From Pelobates cultripes (lineage: Eukaryota > Chordata > Amphibia > Anura > Pelobatidae), in assembly GCA_933207985.1 (NCBI GenBank), contig OW240918.1, forward strand, positions 20,033,673 through 20,097,672: DNA of 64,000 bases. Reading direction: 5' to 3'. The notes under the pieces are model-generated. The model saw only the letters and a program-made list of their open reading frames with translations. It made no database searches and was not told the origin of the DNA. The position numbers were made by a program, and so were the translations under genes. Below, piece after piece: positions 13,816 through 24,488 of the stretch; position 1 is the stretch's first letter; the number at the start of each line of letters is the position of its first letter.

Positions 13816-14123
13816 TGTTCTTTTAAAACAAAAGTTGTTAATTAGTTCGGACAACTGTACGAGTTGTTTTTTCTAAACTTAAACCTCAGTATTCAGGTTT
13901 AATTGCCTTGTTGGCACTTTGAGGGAAAAAAAGTTGGCATGTATTGCTGTTTGGGCTCAAAAAGGTTCGCCATCACTGCTCTAAACGTAGCACTTCCAGG
14001 AAGCTTGCAGCTAATGCATTTTGAGCCCACTTCATTTTTGCTTTGTAAAGATTGAACAGTACTCCGGTACACCAACTACCAGCACTAATAGTTACTAGTA
14101 CATAGAGTTTCAATACTACTATT

Positions 14124-14415
14124 AGACTTGTGCATTCGGTTTCAAACAAATTGCGATTTTCTGAATTTTAAGCGAATGGCAGGTGGTCCAAATTCTGTAA
14201 CTCCAAATCAACCTTGTGAGTCACAATACAAAACAAAGCAGGCAATGGATAAATAGTTTCATTTGATTCAGGATTCTGCGTTCCATCTGTGGGGCCAAAA
14301 AAGAGAAGATGATGGGAAAAAAACAACATTGATGGTTAAAGGACAGCCACTAAATGTTGAATTTATTCAATGTGACGATTAGAGGTTAAAAAAGATGAAG
14401 CAGTAAAAAACATAT
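14124..14415 (+). repeat. Fragment of a dispersed frog-type repeat ('gacttgtgcattcgg' family)
   Basis: The terminus gacttgtgcattcggtttc and AT-rich interior are shared in diverged form with 18097-18735 and with the two halves at 21745-21952 and 23060-23420. No coding capacity. Confidence 0.5.
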
Positions 14416-14754
14416 TACATTTCAACATTTATATATCATACAGTTAATAAATATATAATGTATAAATATAGATTTTTACAGCTCTCTACAGCAGGCAAAT
14501 GTGCCAGTGAATGTATGTATATACGTTGCAGTGCAGTGATTGGCCAATTTTCTTGCCATTTTGATTCATCTGTTTTTCCTGCAACAATTGCATCTTCTGA
14601 ACTGAAACCCCAAAAGGATGAATTTCCAACCACAAGAATTAATTTAAAAAGTCTAGCAATAATATCCTTTAGCTTAGGCACCATAACAACTTATGCTCCT
14701 TGTGAACAGGTCTCTGTCTCTGACTATTTACAAATATCTAATGCTTAAGCCTTC

Positions 14755-14822
14755 CCTCTAATGTATTGTAAAGCGCTGCGGAATTTGCTGGCGCTATATA
14801 AATATTATAATAATAATAATGT
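14755..14822 (+). mobile_element. L2-like LINE, very short 3' end
   Basis: The terminal sequence tattgtaaagcgctgcggaa followed by gcgctatataaat and an (AAT)n tail is the L2-type 3' end seen at 4420-4625. Only about 70 bp are left. Confidence 0.8.
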
Positions 14823-15090
14823 CCATATGTATCAAGCCATAGTTATGCTTCCCTCAAGCTCTACATGTATGTGCTATGAGGCATATTACAGGACTTGCTC
14901 AGCTCTCCTATTGCTGATAATGAGAGCATGGACTGGCTGAAAGATTTTCAACTACTTTGTGATTTAGACATAGTGAACTACAGCACTTACAAATAGGGAT
15001 ATACATCAAATGTGGAAACTTTGAAAGTGAGATATCTTTTAATGTGTCTTTTTTATTATGTTTTGTAGGTTTTCTAATGTATTGACTATA

Positions 15091-16250
15091 TCAGGGGTGG
15101 ACAAACTTCATGTCTGCAAAAGTCTCATGTTAAAATTTAGAAATATTCAAGTGCTGCAATAACATTTATTGGAGTATTCAACGGAATCCTCCATGTGCCT
15201 CATTCCCCGTAGCTCTGCCATTCATGTGTTTCATACACACACACACGTGTTTCATGTCCTTAGCCCTCCATGTGTCTTATTTCCCCCAGTCCTAATATGT
15301 ATCATTTCCACACACACCCATGTGTTTCATGTCCTTAGCACCCCATGTGTCTTATTTCCCCCAGCCCCCATGTGTCTCATTCCCACACACCCCCATGTGT
15401 TTCATTCTCTTATCCCATACATGTCTCATTCCCCCAGTTCTCCCATGTATCTCATTCCCCTAGATCTACCCTATGTCTCATTCCCCCAGTACTCATGTGT
15501 CTAATTCCCCCAGCCCTCCCATGTGTCTCATTCACCCAGTCCCCATGTGTCTCATTCCCCCAGCCTCCCCATGTGTCTCATTTACCCAGTCCCCATGTGT
15601 CTCATCACCCAGCCCTCATGTGTCTCATTACCCCAGTCACCCATGTGTCTCATTCCCCCAACCTTCCCATGTATCTCATTCCCCCAGCCCCCATGTGCCT
15701 CATTCCCTCAATCCTCCATTTGTCTCATTCACCCAGCCCTCCCATGTGTCTCATTCCCCCAGCCTCCATGTGTCTCATTACCGCACTCCCCATGTGTCTC
15801 AGTCCCCCAGACTCCCCAGTTGTGTATCATTCCTCTAATTCCTCCAGCCCTCCCCATATGTCTAATTTCCTCCCCCTATATGTGCCTTATGCCCTCTCCC
15901 CTCATGTAACATGGTCGAGCCAGCAGTTCAGCACTCTAAGTGCACGCACTTCCTGTCAGACTGAGTAGAGGGAAACAAGCTCCTCTAGCGCATTCCGCAG
16001 CTTGGCCACACTACAAGGAATGACCAGCAGGAGGGGAGTTCTGTGCAATGCGCTACCCTCCTGCCTGTCAGCCAGATTCTGCACCACATACCCCCCCTCC
16101 CCCACGGGCCAGTGCACCCTAAGGCGACCGATTGTGCCCCCTTATTGTAGCACCACTGTCTGAAGAGCCACAATGGACCATCTAAAGCTTGTGAGCAGCA
16201 GTTTTGCCATGTTTGGACAATATGGTAAATTAACAAAGGGGTGCAACTCA
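15091..16250 (+). mobile_element. Minisatellite-bearing element, possibly hAT-derived
   Basis: The left edge caggggtggacaaact looks like a hAT-type terminus, but I could not find a matching right end. The interior is the 'catgtgtctcattcccc' array followed by a GC-richer unique part (agcagttcagcactctaagt, acttcctgtcagactgag). Related DNA recurs at 40075-40600 and 43640-44090. Confidence 0.45.
15180..15905 (+). repeat. Minisatellite, about 21-bp unit (catgtgtctcattccccc)
   Basis: About thirty imperfect units of catgtgtctcattccccc plus a short agcc/agtc spacer run through this stretch. Three overlapping open frames with MCLIPP/CVSFPQ/VSHSPS repeats are artefacts of the array. Confidence 0.95.
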
Positions 16251-16259
16251 TGCGTGATG

Positions 16260-18096
16260 TGTGCATTTAATAATGGTGCCGATGAATATTGTAACTTTTT
16301 AACATTAAGTCAGTTATACTAACATCTCACTGTACAAAGAGCAATTTAAATAAACTAAACTTGTTTATGTTTTATTTTTACAACATTAAAATATATGTAA
16401 CAGACAGGAAGCTCAGGGCTTGACCTAATATATAAATCATTGTTTTTACATAATTTTGTGTTAGGTGTCCCAAACAATATATGATTTGCAGAAGTGCTTA
16501 TTAGATACCCAAAGAGCATAATGTATGCATTATTAATTACAGAAGGTACATTTGGCTAATTGTCATTTCTATACAGTAGCTCTGCACTAAGATACATTTT
16601 AACAATCTATAAATAATTGATATTTTTTTCTTTCATCTTTCTTAGTTTGCATAAAATTAATGACTTGGTAAATGTTACTCACTTCAAAATATTCTTCTGC
16701 TTCTATGAAATTAAACTAACAGGGTAACCTTAGCAATGAAGAGACTTTTTTTTTTCAAATGATAAAAAGGGGGGCTTGTGACAACATTTCTATTCAAATG
16801 ACCTATGTGGTGATGATAACACGTAAAAAAGATATGCTTAACAAATATATGAGTTAATGGTAGCCAAAAATGTATACACGTATATGTCTTACATTTCTAT
16901 CTATAGTATATGCATTTCTATGAGACAATATTCTTCACTTGCATTAAAAGCACACATTCCCAAAAAGATGATTTGAATGAGTGGTAATTCACACTTGAGG
17001 TACCCATTTAAAAATGAGCTTTTTTTTTTTTTTTAAACACAGGAGAAAAACAGCAATTTTAAACACTGTAAAAAAAAATTGTGAACTCACCCTTGTTTAC
17101 AGAGATCTTTTATCCCCTCCAGACTTCCAAAGTACAGGACTGTCTCAATTCATGACAACATTTACTGAATTGCAAGGGCCTAGAACCCGTAATAATAATT
17201 CTTAAAGAGTTACTCTAACCAAAACAGTGTCTTATGAAAATAATTAAAGAAAAAAGTTACCTGCGCTCTTTTCCAAATCCCTATGTATATTTAAACAAAT
17301 TGAGGTTTTTAGTTACCTCCAATGGCCATGAGAGGGTATGCCCAACTGCCACGTCAAGGCAGACCTCTTAGGTGGGTCCTAACTCTAACCATTCACCTTG
17401 CTTCCTTGAGCTTCTGGCAAAGATATCTCTAATGAGACAGAAAGGGGTATTTTTTTATATATATCCCTACATGCTTATTAACCCTTAATAGGGAACACAT
17501 GGGATGGGACTTTGAGTGCAGGACTTGTTTTTTTGTATTTATGAAAATAATTACTGGCAGATAAAGATTTCTCAGATAGAAAGGGCAATATTTAAAAAAT
17601 AAGAAACGGATGATTTCCACACATTGTAGAATTAGACAGTGTAAGCAACATGTTAATTTCTACACAGCTATGGTAAATAAAATAACCCAGGGATAGGACA
17701 CATTTATTTATAAGACTAACAGCACACAATTTCTTGTTCTCAGCAAAAAAAATTAAACACTTATTTTTTTGTTAAAGTACAACCATACCCAGCTTGCCCA
17801 CTTTAATGGTGCACTATTTAGACCAGTACTACAATAAGCCAATGTTTCCTCATTCCCCGTGCTTCACATCAACTTCTGTTCTCCAAATAGTAATACTCTA
17901 GGCAGGAATTAGGTGAAATGCCTGTAGACAGGTGGCACTAATTCTTGTTGTATATGAATATACAGCTGATTATTGGCAGGTTTATGACAATCTTAGGGTA
18001 TCCCTTTCACATGCAAACTACTGATCTGATGACCTGGCAAATAAAGCTGTAATAACTTTGACCTTGTAAACCATGACCTGATAAAGTTAAAAAATA
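16260..18096. other. Non-coding; MITE-like piece at 17205-17440
   Basis: The stretch beginning ttaaagagttactctaacca looks like the end of a dispersed short frog repeat. The remainder is AT-rich with no exon support. Confidence 0.4.
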
Positions 18097-18735
18097 ATTA
18101 CTAGACCTCTGCACAGTGGGAAAGTTAGGTTCGTCCAAAGCATTTTTCCCAAAATGTTGTTCGTGATGTCTAACACTTATTCAGGTGATGGTTCTGCCAA
18201 ATATTGTCCATGGAAAAATATTCGGGCAAAACAAAAAGGACACGAAAATGGGTCAATCAGTACACTGCAAAATAAATAGATAATATAATATTATGTATAT
18301 ATTTTACAGTACACTCATAAGCTCATTTTCCCACCATTTGGTTCACAGGTTAATATAGGGGAAAAGAGTACAAAAAATCTATATTTATGTATTTATATAT
18401 CATATATATTTATTAAATATATAAAATATAAATATAGATTTATATTCTGCTCCTCCTTTTTCTACTTCTATTGGCCTATTTGTTATTTCACACTTGATCT
18501 ATCAGTAAGTCAACATTTAGTGACTGTCACTTAGTCATCAACCATGTTTTTCCCATTAATTATCTCTTGTTCTTTTTTGGCACCATAGATGTAATACTGA
18601 GTCAAACGAACATGTTCAGCCATTTCTCTAGCCTTTGCTCGGTTGAATGTTCATATGATGCTTAGTAGATATTGAATTTGGCTGATCAGCCGGTTGCCCC
18701 AGATTTGGTCAAATCCAAATGCACAATTTTAATAA
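18097..18735. repeat. Dispersed repeat, 'gacttgtgca' family, near-complete copy
   Basis: It shares segments with 23060-23420, including tctccttttt...cta, atcatctctt and ttttttggcacc, and with 21745-21952 (gggacaatcagt). It ends in aatgcacaatttt, an inverted counterpart of the starting tgcac. No open frame. Confidence 0.5.
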
Positions 18736-19107
18736 TTAGCATTTTTATTCACTCCATTGTTAGTAGTAATGTATTAATTACATAGTGTGTTGTTGTTAAT
18801 ACATTTCATACCTGTGTTAATATGTTGACAAATTAAAAATAAGTTAGCATATGGACTTATGAATAATTTTACATGCTCTCTCTTGAAGGGCAATTTTCCA
18901 TTTACATTTTTCTTCACTCTTCATATCATATTATCTTAAATTATACTTTCTATATTGTTTCTTGGTGCTTAATGAGCAGATTTAAAAAAAGGATGGAGTG
19001 AAAGTATTGCAATTTTTATCTACACCCTATTCATTTTTGCAATAGATTTTTTTTTAACTGCTTGAGTTTAGCAACCTCATGTATACAAATAGTGTTGATG
19101 ATAAATA
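18736..19107. other. Non-coding spacer
   Basis: AT-rich; nothing recognisable. Confidence 0.5.
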
Positions 19108-19386
19108 TACACTGATCAGCCACAACATTAAAACCACTGATAGATGATGTGAATAACTTTAATTAAATTCATTACAATGGAACCTATCAAGGGGTTGGAT
19201 ATATTAGGCATGAATTTCATGCATTGGAAACAGGACAAATGGTCAATTGAAAATATCTGATTGAATTAGACATGGGCCGCATAGCCAACTGGGTCGGTGC
19301 ATCTCCAAAAGAGCAGGTTTTGTGGGGTGTTCCTGTTATGCAGTGGTTAGTGCCTACCAAGAGTTGTGCAAGGAAGGAGAGCTGGT

Positions 19387-19474
19387 GCCGAAACGTTGTT
19401 TGTTTTCTGTGCTACTGCAATAAAGACTGCCTTATGAGGAAACTACAGGTGTGCCCACACATTCTGTATTTTGA
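19387..19474 (+). mobile_element. Nested 88-bp insertion in the Tc1-like element
   Basis: A block foreign to Tc1 elements (gccgaaacgttg...ctgcaataaag) is flanked by the 7-bp repeat agctggt at 19380-19386 and 19475-19481. The aataaa signal and short target duplication suggest a retrotransposed 3' fragment. Confidence 0.65.
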
Positions 19475-20093
19475 AGCTGGTTTACCAGTCAGGGTCATAA
19501 GCGCTCAAGGCTCATTGATGCACGTGGGGAGTGAAGGCTAGCTCATCTGTCGTTTCACACAGAAGAGCTACTGTACCTCAATATGCTGAAATCTATAATG
19601 CTTACCACGATAGAAAGGTGTCAGAACACACAGTGTAATGCTATTTGAGGCATAGCCCCCGACTGGTCGGGGTGCTCATGATGACACCTGTCCACAGATG
19701 AAATTGCCTTCAGTGGGTTGTGAGCATTAGAACTGGACCATGGAGGTATGGAAGAGGGTTGCCTGGTCTGTCAAATCACATTTTCTTTTAGATCAGGTGG
19801 ATGACTGGGTGCATGTGTGTCACTTACCTGGGGAATGGACAGCAGCAGGATACACTATGGGAAGAAGGTAGGCCAGCAGTGGCAGTGTTACGCTCTGGGA
19901 ATGAATGCCACAACCCTAGATTTCTCTTGGGAAACCTAGGGTTCTGATATTCTTTTGGATGTTACTTTGACGCATACCATCTACCTAGAGATTATTGAAG
20001 ACCACGTACACCCCTTCATGGAAATAGTGTTCCTTGATGCTTCTTTCAGTAGGATAATGCTCCCTGCCACACTGCAAACATTGTTTAGGAATG

Positions 20094-20374
20094 CAATTGT
20101 TGCACTCAGTGACCTAATAGAGTGTGCTACCACACCTGGAGCACCTTTCACGGGATCCACAGTCCCTTAGAAGTATTCAAAATCAAATTCCAAAGTCTTC
20201 ACAGAGTAGTGCAAATAGGAATCAGGATCAGGAAAACAAAATTCTATACAAGGTTTTGGTGTCAAGACTCAATCATGTATGATTAAATGAAACGTTGCGT
20301 ATAACTTTGTTCTCCTGATCCTGAATAAATCTTTTTGCACTACTCTGTGAAGCCTTTGGAATTTAATTTTGAAC
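20094..20374. mobile_element. Nested 281-bp insertion with internal inverted repeat
   Basis: The Tc1-like sequence is interrupted between two exact copies of tgtttaggaatg (20082-20093 and 20375-20386), a 12-bp target duplication. Inside, 20178-20243 and about 20305-20370 are inverted copies of each other (aaattccaaagtcttcacag against ctgtgaagcctttggaattt). An aataaa lies in the right arm. Confidence 0.85.
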
Positions 20375-20638
20375 TGTTTAGGAATGGTTTGAGGAACATC
20401 ATAAAGAGTTCAAGGTGTTGCTTGGCCTTTAATCCGCTTGAACATCTGTGGGGTGTGCCGGAACAACAAATCCGATCCATTGAGGCCCCACGTTGCAACT
20501 TGCAGGACTTAAAGGATCTGCTGTTAACGTCTTGGTGCCAGATACCACAGGACACTTTCAAAGGTTTGATGCATCAGAGCTGTTTTGGTAGCATTAGGGA
20601 AACCTACATGATGTTTTTAATGTTGTAGCTGATCAATG

Positions 20639-21266
20639 TATATACATACTACAATGTATATACATACATACTTTGCATGTAGATGCTGTCATCCTATATG
20701 CCACCTGACACTTCTTACTGCCCTTTCCTGAACCACATACTAGAATCTTTCTCAGGTTCATGCCATACTGATACATCTCACATGGACATCATGTCACAAT
20801 TATATGGAATGGCACAGGCTGCAGTGTGAACACACATAAAGAAAAAGATAGAAAAATAAAATAATAAACACACAGTTAGATTCTCCAAAAAAGGGTCTCT
20901 GTAAGAGATTGTTGACAGTCAATCATTGACCTTACCTGTATGGCGGTACTTTGCAGAGTGCAATCCTAGAGTTTAACTGTTATGGTTTATGCTCTACAAA
21001 ATTATTTAACATATGCAGCTGTGCAAAGGAATACAGCAATGCATGAGCATGCCCTTAATAACAACAGTTATGATTATTTCATATACATTATATTGCGGTG
21101 TATTAAAAGGTCCCTATACAACATTATTTTGGCACAGCTTACTTATATCAGTTAGATTTTAGATTCTTAGAATCTTAGATTCTTTCAGTAATGTGATTTA
21201 AGTACATAGTTTTTCATGCACCTATTTTTATATCTAAGAGACAGAGCAGGTGATTAGTTTGGAGGG
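20639..21266. other. Non-coding spacer
   Basis: No supported feature. Confidence 0.5.
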
Positions 21267-21366
21267 CAGGATTTAGGGATTATCCAGTTGTGTCTAAGGT
21301 GTTTTAAAAAAAGAAAAAAAAAAAGAAAAAACACTTTAGACACATCAGGGTAATCCCTAAATCCTG
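21267..21366. repeat. Inverted repeat, about 38-bp arms with A-rich loop
   Basis: The arm caggatttagggattatcc...tgtctaaggtgtttt pairs with aaaacactttagacaca...ggtaatccctaaatcctg, with only a few mismatches, around an A-rich loop of about 20 bases. A small foldback element is likely. Confidence 0.85.
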
Positions 21367-21949
21367 GACTGGAAGGTGGTACTCGAGGACTGGGTTGAGA
21401 ACCCTTGACTTAGAGCGTGCATACAATGGAGTGTGATTATCAATAAGCAGACATAAAATGGAGAGTAATAGCAAGGAGCATGTATATGATGGAGAATGGA
21501 TAGCAAGAAGGATGCCAATGATGGACAGTGAATAGTGAAGAATGTGTATATATAATGAACAGTGACCTGGTGACCAGGATAGTACGGAGAAGAATAATCT
21601 GTTTATATAGCAGAGAGGAGGCTAATCAGGAGAGAAGTAGCTCACCTTGCTTGGGAGTGAGTGCATGGGATCATTTAGCCTGATTTGCTGACACCAGCGT
21701 GCATTCCATTCTGCTAGTGATGTTAAAGGGTCTGTAAATGGTAGACTTGTGCAAGGCAAGAAATTTCAATTCTGCAAAATATTTTTTTTTTTGATGATAG
21801 ATCATTCTTTGGGACACCTGAAATTCGGCTGGATGTTGGTTCAGCTTGACTGAAAATCAATTCTGAAACCTAAACAGGAGGAAAAAAATAAAGTGTATTA
21901 ATGGGACAATCAGTGTGTTACAATATTATACATAATATAATATGATGTA

Positions 21950-23050
21950 TATAGAAACATAGAAATGTAGAATGTGACGGCAGATAAGAACCATTCGGCC
22001 CATCTAGTCTGCCCAATTTTCTACATACTTTCATTAGTCCCTAGCCTTATCTTATAGTTAGGATAGCCTTATGCCTATCCCACGCATGCTTAAACTCCTT
22101 TACTGTGTTAACCTCTACCACTTCAGCTGGAAGGCTATTCCATGCATCCACTACCCTCTCAGTAAAGTAATACTTCCTGATATTATTTTTAAACCTTTGT
22201 CCCTCTAATTTAAGACTATATCCTCTTGTTGTGGTAGTTTTTCTTCTTTTAAATATAGTCTCCTCCTTTACAGTGTTGATTCCCTTTATATATTTAAATG
22301 TTTCTGTCATATCCCCCCTGTCTCGTCTTTCCTCCAAGCTATACATGTTAAGATCCTTTAACCTTTCCTGGTAAGTTTTATCCCGCAATCCATGAACCAG
22401 TTTAGTAGCCCTTCTCTGAACCCTCTCTAAGGTATCAATATCCTTCTGAAGATACGGTCTCCAGTACTGTGTACAATACTCCAAGTGAGGTCTCACCAGT
22501 GTTCTGTACAATGGCATGAGCACTTCCCTCTTTCTACTGCTAATACCTCTCCCTATACAACCAAGCATTCTGCTAGCATTTCCTGCTGCTCTATTACATT
22601 GTCTGCCTACCTTTAAGTCATCAGAAATAATCACCCCTAAATCCCTTTCCTCATATGTTGAGGTTAGGACTCTATCAAATATTCTGTACTCTGCCCTTGG
22701 GTTTTTACGTCCAAGATGCATTATCTTGCACTTATCCACATTAAATGTCAGTTGCCACAATTCTGACCATTTTTCTAGTTTACCTAAATCATTTGCCATT
22801 TGGATAATCCCTCCTGGAACATCAACCCTGTTACATATCTTAGTATCATCAGCAAAAAGACATACCTTACCATCAAGACCTTCTGCAATATCACTAATAA
22901 AAATATTAAAGAGAATGGGTCCAAGTACAGATCCCTGAGGTACCCCACTGGTGACAAGTCCAAGCTTCGAATATATTCCATTAACTAACCCTCTGTTGCC
23001 TGTCACATATATTTGCAGTACAGTGATAGTAACATGTTCATGCCATTTGG
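21950..23050 (-). mobile_element. CR1/Jockey-clade LINE, 5'-truncated
   Basis: The minus strand holds the C-terminal half of a reverse transcriptase and a short 3' UTR ending in a tagaaacatagaaa-type tail at about 21953. The sequence cagataagaaccattcggcc next to catctagtctgcccaat is a hallmark of an abundant amphibian LINE. The 5' part, including endonuclease and most RT fingers, is missing. Confidence 0.88.
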
Positions 23051-23126
23051 TTGCTAGATCAAGTCCCAAAAAGTAGTAATAGATGGTAAAACAGGATGAA
23101 CAGTTAAAAAATGTGTATTTATACAT
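22047..23126 (-). CDS. CR1-like reverse transcriptase, C-terminal fragment (359-aa frame)
   Basis: The frame carries RT motif B ([11 protein letters not shown], residues 60-70) and the catalytic FADD box (91-94), followed by the family's C-terminal region: DKCKIMHLGRKNP, RDLGVIISDDL, LYRTLVRPHLEYC, LERVQRRATK, SLEERRDRGDM and WNSLPAEVV. It ends at a natural stop. The first about 36 residues do not look like RT and come from the flank, so the real homology starts near 23020. With motif A, the fingers and the endonuclease absent, it cannot mobilise itself. The long open frame implies a fairly young insertion. The antisense frame at 22516-22938 is its shadow. Confidence 0.88.
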   Translation of the reverse strand: MYKYTFFNCSSCFTIYYYFLGLDLATKWHEHVTITVLQIYVTGNRGLVNGIYSKLGLVTSGVPQGSVLGPILFNIFISDIAEGLDGKVCLFADDTKICNRVDVPGGIIQMANDLGKLEKWSELWQLTFNVDKCKIMHLGRKNPRAEYRIFDRVLTSTYEERDLGVIISDDLKVGRQCNRAAGNASRMLGCIGRGISSRKREVLMPLYRTLVRPHLEYCTQYWRPYLQKDIDTLERVQRRATKLVHGLRDKTYQERLKDLNMYSLEERRDRGDMTETFKYIKGINTVKEETIFKRRKTTTTRGYSLKLEGQRFKNNIRKYYFTERVVDAWNSLPAEVVEVNTVKEFKHAWDRHKAILTIR

Positions 23127-23420
23127 TATACATTGTATATTTATTGAATGTATTGTTTTACTGCTTCTCCTTTTTTCTCTCTATTGTTCATTCTCTCACA
23201 AATAAAACAGCATGTAGTGACATTTCCCTAACCATCAATCATTTTTTTCCTCCTACCAATCATCTCTTTTTTGGCACCTTGGCAGAATTCTGAATATTGA
23301 TCTTCCTCTGACATATTTGGCATTGAGTGTTTTGGTCAGTCGAAATAAGGGTTTATTCCCATATTCGGCCAAATTGCAGTTCGATGCAAAACCATCTCCA
23401 AGTCTAATGAATGGTGTGAA

Positions 23421-23763
23421 CAGCTGCTCACAACTTGTAAAATAAAACAGTTGTGATCTTCTCTGGGTTTTACCAGTGACTAACCTCTCAGTCCACCATT
23501 CTGGCTTTTGCATTCATATCTGTTTGTGTGAAAAATGCAAAAAAATAAATTGAATGCTAATTTTGGCCAGTGTTTGTGACTAAGTGTCTACTAAAATAGA
23601 CTTAACATACCCCATTTACAATACCTTGAGTTGTCTACTTTTGCAAATGGTATGCCATCATGGGGGTAATTCTCATTCCTGTGCTACCATACGGTCTCAA
23701 AGGCAACATAACCAATCTGGCAAATTTCAATGTGAAAAAATGGAAATGCAAGCCTTATACTTG
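23421..23763. other. Non-coding spacer
   Basis: No exon or clear element. The right part may belong to the foldback element that follows. Confidence 0.4.
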
Positions 23764-24054
23764 ACCCTGTAACTTTTGAAAACACCATAAAACCTCTACA
23801 TGGGGGTACTGTTATACTCGGCAGACTTCGCTGAATGCAAATATCAGTGGTTCAAAACAGTAAAACGTATTACAACAACTTATTCGCCAGTGAAAGTGTC
23901 ATTTGTGAGTGAAAAATTCAAAAAATGTAAATTTCACTGACAATATCATCATTGTGATATGTTTTACTGTTTTAAAACACTAATATATGTGTCCAGCGAG
24001 TGAATCAGTACCCCCTATGTACTGATTTTATAGTGTCTTGGAAAGTTACAGGGT
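23764..24054. repeat. Foldback element, about 48-bp imperfect outer arms
   Basis: The arm accctgtaacttttgaaaac...tgggggtactg pairs with cagtacccccta...ggaaagttacagggt. Inside, ttcaaaacagtaaaacgta and gatatgttttactgtttta form a second inverted pair, so most of the element folds on itself. No coding. Confidence 0.75.
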
Positions 24055-24119
24055 TAAATATAGGGCTTGCGAAACAAATTCTCTGGGCTTTCTGCCTGGG
24101 TTGGCAAGTACCTCAAATT

Positions 24120-24473
24120 GTAATTAATTATATGACTTAATTATGTAAAAATATGATATAAATATATATTTAGAATTTAAATATATATGTTTATATATGT
24201 ATATATATGTGTATATATACATATATTTTTATTTATGTATATATATATATATATATATATAAATATATATATATATAGATAGATAGATGCATTTATAATG
24301 TCATTCTAAATGTATTTTGATTTAAATATATATGTATATTAATACCAAAATACGGTTAGAAAAAATTAAACAGGTATATAATTTTTTCATTTTTTTTTAA
24401 TATTTTTTTAATCGTATTTTTTTCATTTTTAAAATGTATTTATTAATTATTTTATTTTAGATATGTATAATTA
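24120..24473. repeat. AT-rich simple sequence, (TA)n and (GATA)n tracts
   Basis: Runs of atatat at 24180-24280, a short gatagatagat at about 24283 and long T runs around 24390. The pattern tatattaataccaaaatac recurs near 26230 and 60040. Confidence 0.8.
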
Positions 24474-24488
24474 TAAACGTATATATGC

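Larger units (their letters stand above)
12592..13978. mobile_element. Non-autonomous hAT-type element with internal minisatellite
   Basis: Both ends carry the 16-bp inverted terminus cagtgatggcgaacct. The element is flanked by a perfect 8-bp direct repeat, ctctaaac, at 12584-12591 and 13979-13986, the length typical of hAT insertions. The right terminal part (ttggcactttgaggg, ggctcaaaaaggttcgcc) resembles hAT/Charlie-like elements of tetrapods. No transposase frame remains; the interior is a minisatellite. Confidence 0.9.
19110..20638 (+). mobile_element. Tc1-like (Tc1/mariner) DNA transposon, inactive
   Basis: The ends cactgatcagccacaacatt and the reverse complement cattgatcagctacaacatt form imperfect inverted repeats of about 26 bp next to TA at 19108-19109 and 20639-20640, as expected for TA target duplication. 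Between them lie DNA-level remains of a Tc1 transposase: atgggccgcatagccaactg near 19272, gctcattgatgcacgtgggg near 19510, ttacctggggaatgg near 19825, and aaaggatctgctgttaacgt near 20510. The frame is broken by many changes and two nested insertions, so no transposase is made. Confidence 0.92.
21745..23420. repeat. 'gacttgtgca' repeat copy split by a CR1-like insertion
   Basis: The left part (21745-21952, from gtagacttgtgcaaggc) and right part (about 23060-23420, ending near ttcggccaaattgcagttcg) both match segments of the uninterrupted copy at 18097-18735. The CR1-like LINE lies exactly between, so it arrived later. Confidence 0.5.

Noticed and set aside
13211..13876. 221-codon open frame rich in His, Thr and Pro then Cys and Val
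   Set aside because: It is only the translation of the CA and GT minisatellites; two other frames over the same DNA are equally open.
15345..15968. 207-codon open frame with MCLIPP/HVSHSPS repeats
   Set aside because: Product of the roughly 21-bp minisatellite; three frames stay open because the unit lacks stops.
22516..22938. 140-codon plus-strand open frame
   Set aside because: Lies antisense to the CR1-like reverse transcriptase and has no family signature.
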